Source of the DNA: Spirochaetaceae bacterium
GTDB lineage: Bacteria > Spirochaetota > Leptospiria > Leptospirales > Leptonemataceae
Reading direction: 5' to 3'
Assembly (NCBI GenBank): GCA_002730875.1
Contig: PCBI01000006.1
Span: 128,044 to 192,043 of the forward strand
Length of the DNA: 64,000 nucleotides
A model generated the notes under the pieces. It made no database searches, was not told the origin of the DNA, and was given only the letters and a program-made list of their open reading frames with translations. The translations under genes and the position numbers were made by a program. Shown here piece by piece: positions 33,051-41,403 of the stretch; the first letter of the stretch is position 1, and each line of letters opens with the position of its first letter.

Positions 33051-34961
33051 ATGGTCAAACCCTGGATTGCTCGCTCAGCCTTTTTCCTTTTCATACTATC
33101 CGTTTTCACAATACATGCGGAAGCTCCGGAAGTCACCAATCCGGACGTCGGTCCGGACAGGAACCCTGGCATAGAGGAGCCCGGGACGGCGCCCACAGAA
33201 ACGGATATTGAGGCCCCCACTCCAAATGACCGGGATTCCACGAATGCGCCGATAGAGAGTGAAACGCCGGCACCGGCAGAGACCGGCACTAACGAAGTGC
33301 AGGTACCGGGGGCACAATCAGAAGCGCCCAAAAAGGAATCGATCGAAACAGCGCTGCCAACACCTATGGAGAGCACCGGCTCTCTACTGTCTTATGTTAG
33401 AAGCGCCGAGTTTCGTCAGGTGCTGGAAGCCCTGGGCTGGTCGGTCCTGCTGGTACTCACTCTACTACTATCCATATGGCTAATCACATATGTGTTTCAA
33501 GTCATCTATAGCAAATTGGAGAGCCTCGCAGCCAAACTGGCCACCGGAATAAAGATTCGAAACTCAGAAATAGTGCAGGCTTCTACCCTGCAGGCCGTGC
33601 TCCGCGTAACATTACGGCTATTGCATTTAGTACTGAACATAGTACTGATCCTATTTGTGGCGGATTTAATTGTGGAGCTTTTTCCCGGGGCCGCCGGCTC
33701 CGCGACAGCCGCCATCATTAAGAGTGTGGTTCGCGCGCTGGTAGCCACCATGGTATTTGTGGCTGTCTTTCGTGGCGTGGTGTACGGATTCAAATTTCTA
33801 CAACGTTCCATTCCATTTCTGCAGAATCGTTTCATTCCGGATCTTGAGTTTCAGAACACAGTATTACTATCCAGAGACCGAATCCTTGGCGCCCTTCAAG
33901 TGGCCGCAAACGTATTACGAGTTCTGGTCCTTCTTCTTGTAGTGTATTTCTACCTTGCTACCATTTTCGGCCTATTCGAACCGACGAAAAACTGGGCCTC
34001 TCTTCTACTTGCCTACTTAAAAATACCGCTTGTCGCTTCTGCCGAGGCAGTACTGGCCTACCTTCCCAATCTATTCTTCCTGGTTCTGGTAATTCTGGTG
34101 ACCCGCTACTCGATCAAGATCGCAGGATTCCTGTTTCGAGAAGTCGAAAAGGGTACTATCGAAATTAACGGCTTCTTTCCTGACTGGGCCAGGCCCACTC
34201 ACAAGATTCTCAATGTAGTACTGATCGCCTTCGCCGCCATTATCGCATTCCCCTATCTTCCGGGGGCCAAATCGGACGCATTCAAAGGAATCTCAATCTT
34301 TCTGGGTTTCATGCTTTCCCTGGGGTCCAGCGCCATTATCGCAAACATAATGGCAGGAATAGTCATCACATACATGCGCCCCTTTCGCGTGGGCGACCGG
34401 GTAAAGATTGGAGAGACGGAAGGGAAGATTCTGGAAAAGACTCTGCTGGTTACCAGGATTCGCACAGTCAAGAATGTAGAGATCACAATACCTAACGGAA
34501 CAGTACTCGCCAGTCATATCATAAACTACAGTACAGCCATTGCTCGTGAGGACACAGAGGGGCTCATCCTGGATACCACTGTCACTATCGGTTACGATGT
34601 CCCTTACACGCAGGTACAGGAACTGCTGATCCAGGCGGCTACAATTGTTCCGGACGTAAAAGCCGATCCGCCCCCTTTTGTGCTACAAACATCCCTGGAT
34701 GATTATTACATTAGCTACCAGATCAATTGCTACACAGACAAACCGGAAGACATGCCCAGGATATATTCCAATTTGCACCAGCGTATACTCGAGAAATTCA
34801 ACGAAGCCGGGGTAGAAATCATGTCGCCACACTACTATGCTCTTAGAGATGGAAATCAGATTACGCTTCCAGAAGGCAACATTCCGCCGGGCTATCGTCC
34901 CGGCTCTTTTCGATGGCAAAACGCCGGCGGAGCCGATGATCCTAACCGTGAGCAGTCCTGA
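33051..34961 (+). CDS. Large MscS/KefA-like mechanosensitive channel
   Basis: A 636-residue membrane protein. A signal-like N-terminus (about 1-24) is followed by a Pro/Thr/Glu-rich periplasmic segment (about 25-105). At least six TM helices then lead to the MscS core: ISIFLGFMLSLGSSAIIANIMAGIVITYMRPFRVGDRVKIG (pore helix and beta domain), VEITIPNGTVLASHIINYS and a cytoplasmic vestibule ending near residue 610. This is the layout of mid-size MscS-type channels such as YnaI/YbdG or small MscK relatives. The periplasmic tail is low-complexity and lineage-specific. It is flanked by 30-bp and 24-bp gaps, so it probably sits in an operon with the neighbours. Confidence 0.88.
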   Translation: MVKPWIARSAFFLFILSVFTIHAEAPEVTNPDVGPDRNPGIEEPGTAPTETDIEAPTPNDRDSTNAPIESETPAPAETGTNEVQVPGAQSEAPKKESIETALPTPMESTGSLLSYVRSAEFRQVLEALGWSVLLVLTLLLSIWLITYVFQVIYSKLESLAAKLATGIKIRNSEIVQASTLQAVLRVTLRLLHLVLNIVLILFVADLIVELFPGAAGSATAAIIKSVVRALVATMVFVAVFRGVVYGFKFLQRSIPFLQNRFIPDLEFQNTVLLSRDRILGALQVAANVLRVLVLLLVVYFYLATIFGLFEPTKNWASLLLAYLKIPLVASAEAVLAYLPNLFFLVLVILVTRYSIKIAGFLFREVEKGTIEINGFFPDWARPTHKILNVVLIAFAAIIAFPYLPGAKSDAFKGISIFLGFMLSLGSSAIIANIMAGIVITYMRPFRVGDRVKIGETEGKILEKTLLVTRIRTVKNVEITIPNGTVLASHIINYSTAIAREDTEGLILDTTVTIGYDVPYTQVQELLIQAATIVPDVKADPPPFVLQTSLDDYYISYQINCYTDKPEDMPRIYSNLHQRILEKFNEAGVEIMSPHYYALRDGNQITLPEGNIPPGYRPGSFRWQNAGGADDPNREQS

Positions 34962-34985
34962 CAGCTCCGGAAAGGTAGAATAAAC

Positions 34986-36488
34986 ATGAGAATTGCGGTT
35001 ACAGGCGCCACGGGATTCGTGGGCCGCTCCTTCATACAGAGATTCAACGGTGATTACCGTATTCGCGGCCTGGGCCGATCCTCCAGGCCGCCGGGCTGGC
35101 TGCCCAGAAAAGCTGAGTGGCAGCCCACAGATCTATATTCATTGCTGGATGCGGAAAAGGCGCTGAAGGGATGCGATCTGGCTCTTTACCTGGTGCATTC
35201 TATGCTACCTTCGGCCCGACTAAATCAGGGCTCCTTTGAAGATACAGATCTGATTCTTGCGGATAACTTTGCCAGAGCCGCCAAAAAAGCGGGCGTAAAA
35301 AAGATAATCTATCTGGGCGGCATTCTGCCGGACAAACCCGAAGCAGACCTCAGCCTCCATCTAAGAAGCAGAAAAGAAGTGGAAACCGTTCTGGGTTCGA
35401 CGGGCGTACCGGTTGTGGCCCTTCGCGCAGCCCTGGTGCTGGGAGCGGGCGGTTCTTCCTTCGAAATGATGCGAAAGCTGGTGGATCGACTGCCCGTAAT
35501 GGTTTGTCCTTCCTGGACTTCCAGTCTTTCCAATCCCGTATATATCGACGATCTTCTGAGCGTCATGAATGCGGTCTGCCAGGAGGAGCGTAAACGAAGC
35601 GCGGTTGTCAATGTTCCAGGACCGGATCAACTGAGCTACATCGACCTGATGGATCTCACAGCACGCTCCCTGGGAAAAAAGCGACTCTTTCTGCCCATTT
35701 CCTTCTATTCTCCACGATTATCGCTTCTGTGGATTCAGCTAATCACAGGTAGTTCCCATGAGCTTGTGGCTCCTCTGGTGGAAAGCCTGAAGCACGACAT
35801 GGTGGCTACACCGCCGGCGAAGTACAAAAAGCTCCTTTCTACCGGAATTCAGCTGGCATTGCAGAAGTCGGTTCAGGGGGAATTGTCTCAACCCGCTTAC
35901 CCGCGGAATCCTCCCCTTTCAAGAACTGCTGGCACATCAAAGGCTTCCGCGATATCAAGAAACTCTGCTGTATCAGAATCATCCGGTAGCGTCCCGAACA
36001 GCGTGTCTACCGCCCGGGCCGGAACACCGGGCAAGGCGACGGCCGGCGGTCAAAGCCTTGTTCGATCTGTGCAGCGTCTACCGCTGCCGAAAGGCAAAGA
36101 TGCCATTTTCCTGGCCGAACTATATCCTATCTGGCTACAGGGAAGGCTCAGATCAATTCTCAAGATTCGCCGGGATCCGGATTCGGGCGTAGTGGGCTTT
36201 TATGCTTTCGGGCTCAAGCTTTTGCAGTTGCAGTTAAACGAACAAAGATCCGACCCAACAAGACAGCTCTATTACGTAACGGGCGGCTTGCTGGCGGCCC
36301 GGGGTTCCCGGGGACGATTGGAGTTTCGCACACTACCCGAACTGAACTGTGCCCTTAGTGCAGTGCATGACTTTCAGCCCGCTCTTCCCTGGTACATCTA
36401 CAAGTTCACGCAAGCTCCCATTCATCTATGGGTTATGAATTCCTTTGCCCGGTTTCTACAGAAGTTTAAAGATTCTCAGGGCAGCTAG
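34986..36488 (+). CDS. Atypical SDR/NmrA-like NAD(P)-binding protein
   Basis: A 500-residue protein. The N-terminal 300 residues are an extended/atypical SDR: MRIAVTGATGFVG (dinucleotide motif, residues 6-13), GRSSRP after the second strand, ALYLVHSM, KKIIYLGGILPD, ALRAALVLGAG and NPVYIDDLL. It resembles YbjT/SDR_a5-type proteins. A Ser/Thr/Ala-rich low-complexity stretch (about 310-360) separates this from a C-terminal region with LWVMNSFARFLQKF at its end. The Tyr-x3-Lys motif is not evident, so redox activity is doubtful; nucleotide-sugar or quinone-related roles are possible. It ends the 31040-36488 same-strand run. Confidence 0.75.
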   Translation: MRIAVTGATGFVGRSFIQRFNGDYRIRGLGRSSRPPGWLPRKAEWQPTDLYSLLDAEKALKGCDLALYLVHSMLPSARLNQGSFEDTDLILADNFARAAKKAGVKKIIYLGGILPDKPEADLSLHLRSRKEVETVLGSTGVPVVALRAALVLGAGGSSFEMMRKLVDRLPVMVCPSWTSSLSNPVYIDDLLSVMNAVCQEERKRSAVVNVPGPDQLSYIDLMDLTARSLGKKRLFLPISFYSPRLSLLWIQLITGSSHELVAPLVESLKHDMVATPPAKYKKLLSTGIQLALQKSVQGELSQPAYPRNPPLSRTAGTSKASAISRNSAVSESSGSVPNSVSTARAGTPGKATAGGQSLVRSVQRLPLPKGKDAIFLAELYPIWLQGRLRSILKIRRDPDSGVVGFYAFGLKLLQLQLNEQRSDPTRQLYYVTGGLLAARGSRGRLEFRTLPELNCALSAVHDFQPALPWYIYKFTQAPIHLWVMNSFARFLQKFKDSQGS

Positions 36489-36632
36489 GCACACGGAGGG
36501 GATAACTCAACAACCTCTGTCTTCCATTCCTTTCCGGAGATTATGCGGGGCATGATTATACACGGCGAATGCCGGCTAACTTCCGTCGATGGATCCTTTG
36601 CCCGGGGTCAGAGACGACTTCCAGGGCAATCC

Positions 36633-36662
36633 ATCTTCTGCCCAAAAAGGGCAGAAGATTTT
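36633..36662 (+). terminator. Intrinsic terminator after the NAD(P)-binding protein
   Basis: ATCTTCTGCCC and GGGCAGAAGAT form a perfect 11-bp stem with an A5 loop, followed by TTTT on the + strand. It lies between convergent genes and could act in both directions. The distance from the upstream stop is 145 bp. Confidence 0.75.
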
Positions 36663-36679
36663 CTGACTTGCGGGGCTGG

Positions 36680-37036
36680 CTATTTCTCTACAAATGCTTT
36701 TCCCTCTACGGTATACTCGATGTTTCCGTAGATGAAGGGAATGTAGAAAAAAGTGGATGTGACCGTTACTTCGCCAAGATAGGCCGCATCGGACTTCTGG
36801 ATAGCATCCTCCACGGCCCCTTTCATCAGGGCTCCTACACTGGTATTTCCCAGGGGAAAAACAATAATCAGCGGTACGCTTTTCTTTCCGATTACTTTGC
36901 TTTCCTGTTGTTTGTATTCCTTGCTGAAATCGACCTCTTTTGACGAAAGGATCGCATACGAACCCTGGGCGCTGCTACAGTACCCGGTGGCAACCGCCAG
37001 GCTAAAGATGATAGCTAAATGTAGTATCTTTTTCAT
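36680..37036 (-). CDS. Small lipoprotein (TRL-like), tandem member 1
   Basis: A 118-residue lipoprotein from ATG 37036, with GGAG eight bases upstream. Signal MKKILHLAIIFSLAVATGYC gives Cys20. The mature domain has KKSVPLIIVFPLGNTSVGALMKGAVEDAIQKS, an alternating pattern seen in TRL-like lipoproteins of leptospires, then strands EVTVTSTFFYIPFIYGN. It forms a two-gene operon with the gene at 37075, 38 bp apart. Function unknown. Confidence 0.6.
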   Translation of the reverse strand: MKKILHLAIIFSLAVATGYCSSAQGSYAILSSKEVDFSKEYKQQESKVIGKKSVPLIIVFPLGNTSVGALMKGAVEDAIQKSDAAYLGEVTVTSTFFYIPFIYGNIEYTVEGKAFVEK

Positions 37037-37074
37037 TGGTTTCTCCTTCCTATAATTCCTTGTACTTTCTACCG

Positions 37075-37404
37075 CTAGCGAGGCTCCACGCAATCAGCGG
37101 TAACAGCGTAAACCCGAACTCCCACGCCGAAAGCGCCGTCAGACCGATAATTCAGGACCGCATTCTTTAGATAACTACATCCGGCGTTGGTTTGCATTTC
37201 CGAGAGCGTCTTGGTAAAGCTGGTCTCGTCCGTTACAGGAATTCCGAATATTGAAACATGCGTTGTTTGATGAGTGATACCAGACCGCTTAACTTCATAG
37301 TCGCCCACGGGAACCGGCGCGTTGCTAACTGTAGCCAGGCGCGGTACAGCGCAGAAACCGGTCCCCAGAAGACTGATAACCGCCAAAAAGAGCATTTTTT
37401 TCAT
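37075..37404 (-). CDS. Small lipoprotein, tandem member 2
   Basis: A 109-residue lipoprotein from ATG 37404, with GGAGG seven bases upstream. Signal MKKMLFLAVISLLGTGFC puts the lipidated Cys at 18. The mature part (APVPVGDYEVKRSG, GIPVTDETSFTKTLSEM, AGCSYLKNAVLNYRSD, GVRVYAVTADCVEP) has two Cys. TRL-type families share such a layout, with a conserved GC-x-YLKNA-like segment. First gene of the pair; its leader is AT-rich (37497-37580), unlike the surrounding DNA. Confidence 0.6.
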   Translation of the reverse strand: MKKMLFLAVISLLGTGFCAVPRLATVSNAPVPVGDYEVKRSGITHQTTHVSIFGIPVTDETSFTKTLSEMQTNAGCSYLKNAVLNYRSDGAFGVGVRVYAVTADCVEPR

Positions 37405-37763
37405 AAGATGCCTCCAAAAGTGTCTTTGGCGACCAATTGCAGCCGGCCACCAGGGCGGAAGCCTGAAGATCATCCCTCTCGTGTCAAGGGAAACCATACA
37501 AATTTAAGCAATATATATAGCTACTTTGTCCACAGTCCCATACAAATACTAATATATTTCTATACATTAGATAATTTTCCCACCTCGAACTGCCCCGGCT
37601 CGACCAGACTAGCAATACCTGATATCCGAAGCGGCTGTCTTTTGGGTTGAGCTCCTCTGTCACGCAGGGCGGAAGGAAGATGCCAGCAGAATAAGGATAA
37701 ACAGAAGGGCGATAAGTAGGACCAGGGCTGTTTCGATTACAAACACCAGGTGGGGTCAGGGGC
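37405..37763. other. Intergenic region upstream of the tandem lipoproteins
   Basis: No gene seen. The part at 37497-37580 is markedly A/T-rich (runs of ATATATAT), fitting a promoter region for the minus-strand lipoprotein pair, though no good -35/-10 pair with 17-bp spacing was found. Confidence 0.3.
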
Positions 37764-37787
37764 AAAAAAAAGCCCCTTGCGGGGCTT
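37764..37787 (-). terminator. Intrinsic terminator of the CitE-like gene
   Basis: Minus strand: AAGCCCC, loop GCAA, GGGGCTT followed by a run of eight T. It lies about 100 bp beyond the stop of the CitE-like gene (stop at 37889). Confidence 0.8.
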
Positions 37788-37888
37788 CAGTGCGAATCGA
37801 ATTCGCGAGTTCGTGCGAGTCGACTGCACGGTTATGAATTGTTCGTTGTATTCTTGATTTGATCTGGTTTGGCCTATGGCCTTTGGCC

Positions 37889-38875
37889 TCAGCTGAACCA
37901 GCGTTTTTCCGCTTCGGCCGGCAGGCTTTCTCCGGAAACACGACCTCTCTGAACAATAGTCCAGAAACCACGATACGTGGCCCGGTCATGCAATTCTCCA
38001 TCGTATTGAATGGGACCCCAGCTTGCATCCTGGGCTGCCAGAAGTACGTTCACTGCCTTTTCGACTTCGGAGTGATCGGGCTTCATGGCTTCTACGATTG
38101 CATCGATTTGAGTGGGATAGATGGACCACATACGCAGAAAGCCGAATTCGTATCGAGCTCGGTGAGCGTCGTCTTTAGTCTGGTCGTAGTTTTTCAGGTC
38201 CAGAGTTACGTTATGCGCGGGCACAACGCCGTTGGCCAGAGCGGCGGCACACATATTGGACTTGGCGCGGCGTAGTAGAGCATGGTCGAACTGTCCCGGG
38301 CTTTTCATACCGGATAGAGGGATAGCGCCCAGGTGACCGGAAACGAAGTCCATCAGACCAAAGTCCAGAACCTGCATCCAGGGCAGAGCGGCGATCTTCT
38401 CTACATCGCGCAGAGCTCCGTGGGTCTCGATCAATACGTGGATGGGGATTTCACGCTTGAGCCCCGCTTTGGAAGCGGTATTGCGAATGTAGTCGATCAT
38501 CTCTTCTACTTGAGATGCTGCGGTGGGCTTGGGGATGGTAATGTAGGCGATTTTTTCGCCTGCGCCTTTGATTACGATTTCAGCGTCCTGCTTCCAGTGC
38601 TCGGTATGGGTGTAGTCATGGATTCGAACACCGGCCATGCCGAATTCGTTCTCTGCAGAGTTCTGCATGCGCACGATCATTTCAGCGTGTTCTTTTTCCT
38701 GACCGGTGGGAGCGCCGTCCTCACAGTCCATGGTAATGTCGAAGATGGGGCCTTTTTCTTTTTGAAATCCGAAGGCCTTGCCAATCATTTTCTCATTCCC
38801 GGCGAAGTGCTCGCAGCTGGGAATTACGGGATAGGGCTTTTCGCCCGCAAATAATGCATCGTTAGGATGAACCAT
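37889..38875 (-). CDS. HpcH/HpaI aldolase / citrate lyase beta-like protein
   Basis: A 328-residue TIM-barrel lyase of the CitE-like family. Visible: MVHPNDALFAGEKPYP, FDITMDCEDGAPTGQEKEHAE (metal/substrate-binding E-D region), GVRIHDYTH (conserved Arg), YITIPKP, PIHVLIETHGALRDVEKIAAL and LDFGLMDFVS. The family includes malyl-CoA and citramalyl-CoA lyases as well as CitE proper. A stand-alone gene without citDF points to a CoA-thioester lyase rather than a true citrate lyase. ATG 38875 has GGAG seven bases upstream; the frame runs further to 38959. A strong terminator follows downstream. Confidence 0.75.
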   Translation of the reverse strand: MVHPNDALFAGEKPYPVIPSCEHFAGNEKMIGKAFGFQKEKGPIFDITMDCEDGAPTGQEKEHAEMIVRMQNSAENEFGMAGVRIHDYTHTEHWKQDAEIVIKGAGEKIAYITIPKPTAASQVEEMIDYIRNTASKAGLKREIPIHVLIETHGALRDVEKIAALPWMQVLDFGLMDFVSGHLGAIPLSGMKSPGQFDHALLRRAKSNMCAAALANGVVPAHNVTLDLKNYDQTKDDAHRARYEFGFLRMWSIYPTQIDAIVEAMKPDHSEVEKAVNVLLAAQDASWGPIQYDGELHDRATYRGFWTIVQRGRVSGESLPAEAEKRWFS

Positions 38876-39390
38876 AGAAATCTCCGTTCCTTTCGCAACC
38901 GTCCTGGTTGCAGATTTATGGGCCCACTTTTTTAGGAGCACCTGTGCTGACCACCGCATTTGGAAAGGAGGATTGCTGCCAGAGCAGGGCCACCGGGCCC
39001 CGGAAAGATGAAAACCCCGGCCGCCACAACACCGGAGCCTGGCCCATAATCAACTATCCGGCTTGCCGGAAGGCTTCTGTGAGGCCCCGGGCGAACGCTC
39101 AATGAGAATCACCCTCGCGGGAAACCCCATAAGCGCCCGCGATTTATTGGAGATACGATGCCCCAATTTGCATATTGTGAGGGAAGGCCCGTAGACCTGC
39201 GGGCTTATAACCGGGAGGGGCCACGGTTCTCTGAACTTCCTGGAACGGTGCGCAGTGAAGCGTCCGGACGATATGAACAAACAACGCTTGATACAGCTTT
39301 TGCAATAGAATGGCTATGCACCTCCCCGGGCTCGTTAAGACCCAAATCGGGCTTTACAGGCCTGGTTTAGACATTTAAGGAAATGCAGTG
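38876..39390. other. 515-bp region with no confident gene
   Basis: It holds the promoters of the CitE-like and LRR genes. One 70-codon frame (39158-39370, +) has a good RBS (GGAG six bases before ATG) and starts MPQFAYCEGRPVDLRAYNRE, but it matches nothing recognised and is not called. The stem CCCG/CGGG near 39189-39206 lacks a T-run. Confidence 0.3.
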
Positions 39391-41340
39391 ATGATCGGTA
39401 AGATGTCAAGGCGACCAGCTCTGGCGGTTCTGCGGGCGGTCTGTATTTCGATTGCGCTCCTGTTTTCTTTCGACCCCGGTTTGGTCCACGGAACTCCGGA
39501 GCCGGGCGGAACTCAGCCGGCCAAAGAAATCCCAGATGTCCCGGTCGGCGACGGCGATCTGGAAACCAGCGGTACGGGCCATGAATTGGAGAGAAAAAGC
39601 GAGAGCCGAGATCTCTATATAAGGACCAACCTGAACGAACTCACAGGAAACAGCACGATACCCGCCCTGCCCTTCGATTTGATCTTTCCCGACGGATACG
39701 TAAGCGTGCGACAGGAGAAAAACCCAGGACTTCTGCTAATGCATGTAGAAGACGTGAAGGCAGTGAACCAGAAAGGGGGCGAACTGGATCCGGCCTATCT
39801 GGCCTATCCCATGTTTCGAATCGATGTATTCGGATTGGTGCGCTATGATTACAGAAGCGGAAAGTTCAACCTGGAACAGGACCGCAAAAGCAACATTCCC
39901 ACAAAGCGTCTGGATCGCCGAGGGATGCCCATCCTGTTGGTGGAATTCAACGAGAAAGGCAAGAAGGAGGACTGGCTACTTGTTAAGATGCACCCTCGAA
40001 GCCCGGTGCTTCTGATCAGCCACACCCAGCCCGTCATTGACCGGGATCTGGTCTGGCAGCCCAGTCGCAGACATTGGAATCACTTTCTGAGCCATGTGGC
40101 CGGGGCTTCAGTGGACGCCAGGAACGCAACGCTACCGGAAGTCGAACTTGAACCGGTGATTCCGGACGACGACGCATTTCCCCGGGATATCTTCATTAAT
40201 GACAATGCAACCCCCATGCAACTGCCGGATGCACTGCCGGTTCCGTTGCATACGACGGAGGAGGAACTCTACCAGACGCATCCAGAGGAGTCGCTAAGAC
40301 GAAGACTTACCTTCAAGACCCCCAGGAGTCTGTCGCTGGACCAGGGCGCGGTTGAGTTCCACCGGTTTCTTTCGTATCAAGTGGAAAGCGATGTACGGGG
40401 CAAAGTGAATCCGCGGGTTTACGGATATGAGACCCATGAATTCTTTGCCTACAACATCTACATCAAAGACGGAATCGTACAAACATTCGTTTTGATTCAT
40501 CTGGTACGCGAAGGCCAGGAATTGGTGATTGGCCCCAAATCCTGGATTCCCGAAGGCTACCCCACCGAACCGGGCGATTCGCCGCTGGGTTCCTTCATAA
40601 CAGATTACTGTTTGAGTCGAAGCCCGTCCTTTCGCAGGAATGTAGCGCATCGAAAACTTCTTCTGGAAGATTATCTCATTGGCTCGCGCCATAAAAACCG
40701 CTACCTCGAAAGAATCAATGCAGAATACGAAACGGACATCCCGGAGGAAATCATTCAATTCGAGGCGCTGGAAGAACTGACACTGGGTCCTTTGGAACGC
40801 ATTTCGTGCAAAGTGGTAGGGCTCAAAAACCTGAAAAAGATGGTGTTTTCCGGTCAGAGTTTAAACGAACTGCCGGCTTGCCTGAAGGATCTGAGAGTGG
40901 ACTTTTTGAGCATTCAAAACTTTGCGGGGTGGGAAATCCCTCTCGCCCTGCAGAAGAATCAGCATATAGAGTCCCTGTTTCTAAAAGATGGATATCTGCA
41001 GTCTCTTCCGGACCACGTATCCGATTGGAAAAACCTGGAAGAGTTAAATCTTAAGAACAATCAAGTCCGCGCTGTGTCGCCAGGCTTTATTCAGGCTCCC
41101 GCACTTCGTTTTGTGGATCTTTCCGGCAATGAATTCAGGCACTGGCCGGGGGAACTTCTACAATTGCCGCGAATTGGCTACATAAACCTGGCCGAAAACA
41201 AGATAAGTGAGATCCCGGAGGATCTATGCGAAAAATTAGCCGAGTCTGAGATTCGCATCAATCTGTATGAGAACCCGTTGGATGAGCCATCCTGGACCCA
41301 GGCCAGCGAATGCGAACACATTATTTTGCGAAAGCCATAG
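39391..41340 (+). CDS. Exported leucine-rich-repeat protein
   Basis: A 649-residue exported protein. A basic signal region (MIGKMSRRPALAVLRAVCIS) and hydrophobic helix precede a cleavage site near residues 33-36. Residues 40-450 form an unrecognised domain with many aromatic strands. Residues 455-640 contain six or seven LRRs of about 23 residues: LEELTLGPLERI, LKKMVFSGQSLNELP, IESLFLKDGYLQSLP, LEELNLKNNQVRAVS, LRFVDLSGNEFRHWP and IGYINLAENKISEIP. Leptospires have many such LRR proteins, several implicated in host binding. ATG 39391 is preferred over GTG 39388 (AAGGA lies about nine bases upstream). Confidence 0.75.
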   Translation: MIGKMSRRPALAVLRAVCISIALLFSFDPGLVHGTPEPGGTQPAKEIPDVPVGDGDLETSGTGHELERKSESRDLYIRTNLNELTGNSTIPALPFDLIFPDGYVSVRQEKNPGLLLMHVEDVKAVNQKGGELDPAYLAYPMFRIDVFGLVRYDYRSGKFNLEQDRKSNIPTKRLDRRGMPILLVEFNEKGKKEDWLLVKMHPRSPVLLISHTQPVIDRDLVWQPSRRHWNHFLSHVAGASVDARNATLPEVELEPVIPDDDAFPRDIFINDNATPMQLPDALPVPLHTTEEELYQTHPEESLRRRLTFKTPRSLSLDQGAVEFHRFLSYQVESDVRGKVNPRVYGYETHEFFAYNIYIKDGIVQTFVLIHLVREGQELVIGPKSWIPEGYPTEPGDSPLGSFITDYCLSRSPSFRRNVAHRKLLLEDYLIGSRHKNRYLERINAEYETDIPEEIIQFEALEELTLGPLERISCKVVGLKNLKKMVFSGQSLNELPACLKDLRVDFLSIQNFAGWEIPLALQKNQHIESLFLKDGYLQSLPDHVSDWKNLEELNLKNNQVRAVSPGFIQAPALRFVDLSGNEFRHWPGELLQLPRIGYINLAENKISEIPEDLCEKLAESEIRINLYENPLDEPSWTQASECEHIILRKP

Positions 41341-41403
41341 TAGTTTCCTGAGATTACAGCGGCGTTTCAATTCACCGGCCTTACTGCTATGTCGGGCTTT
41401 AAC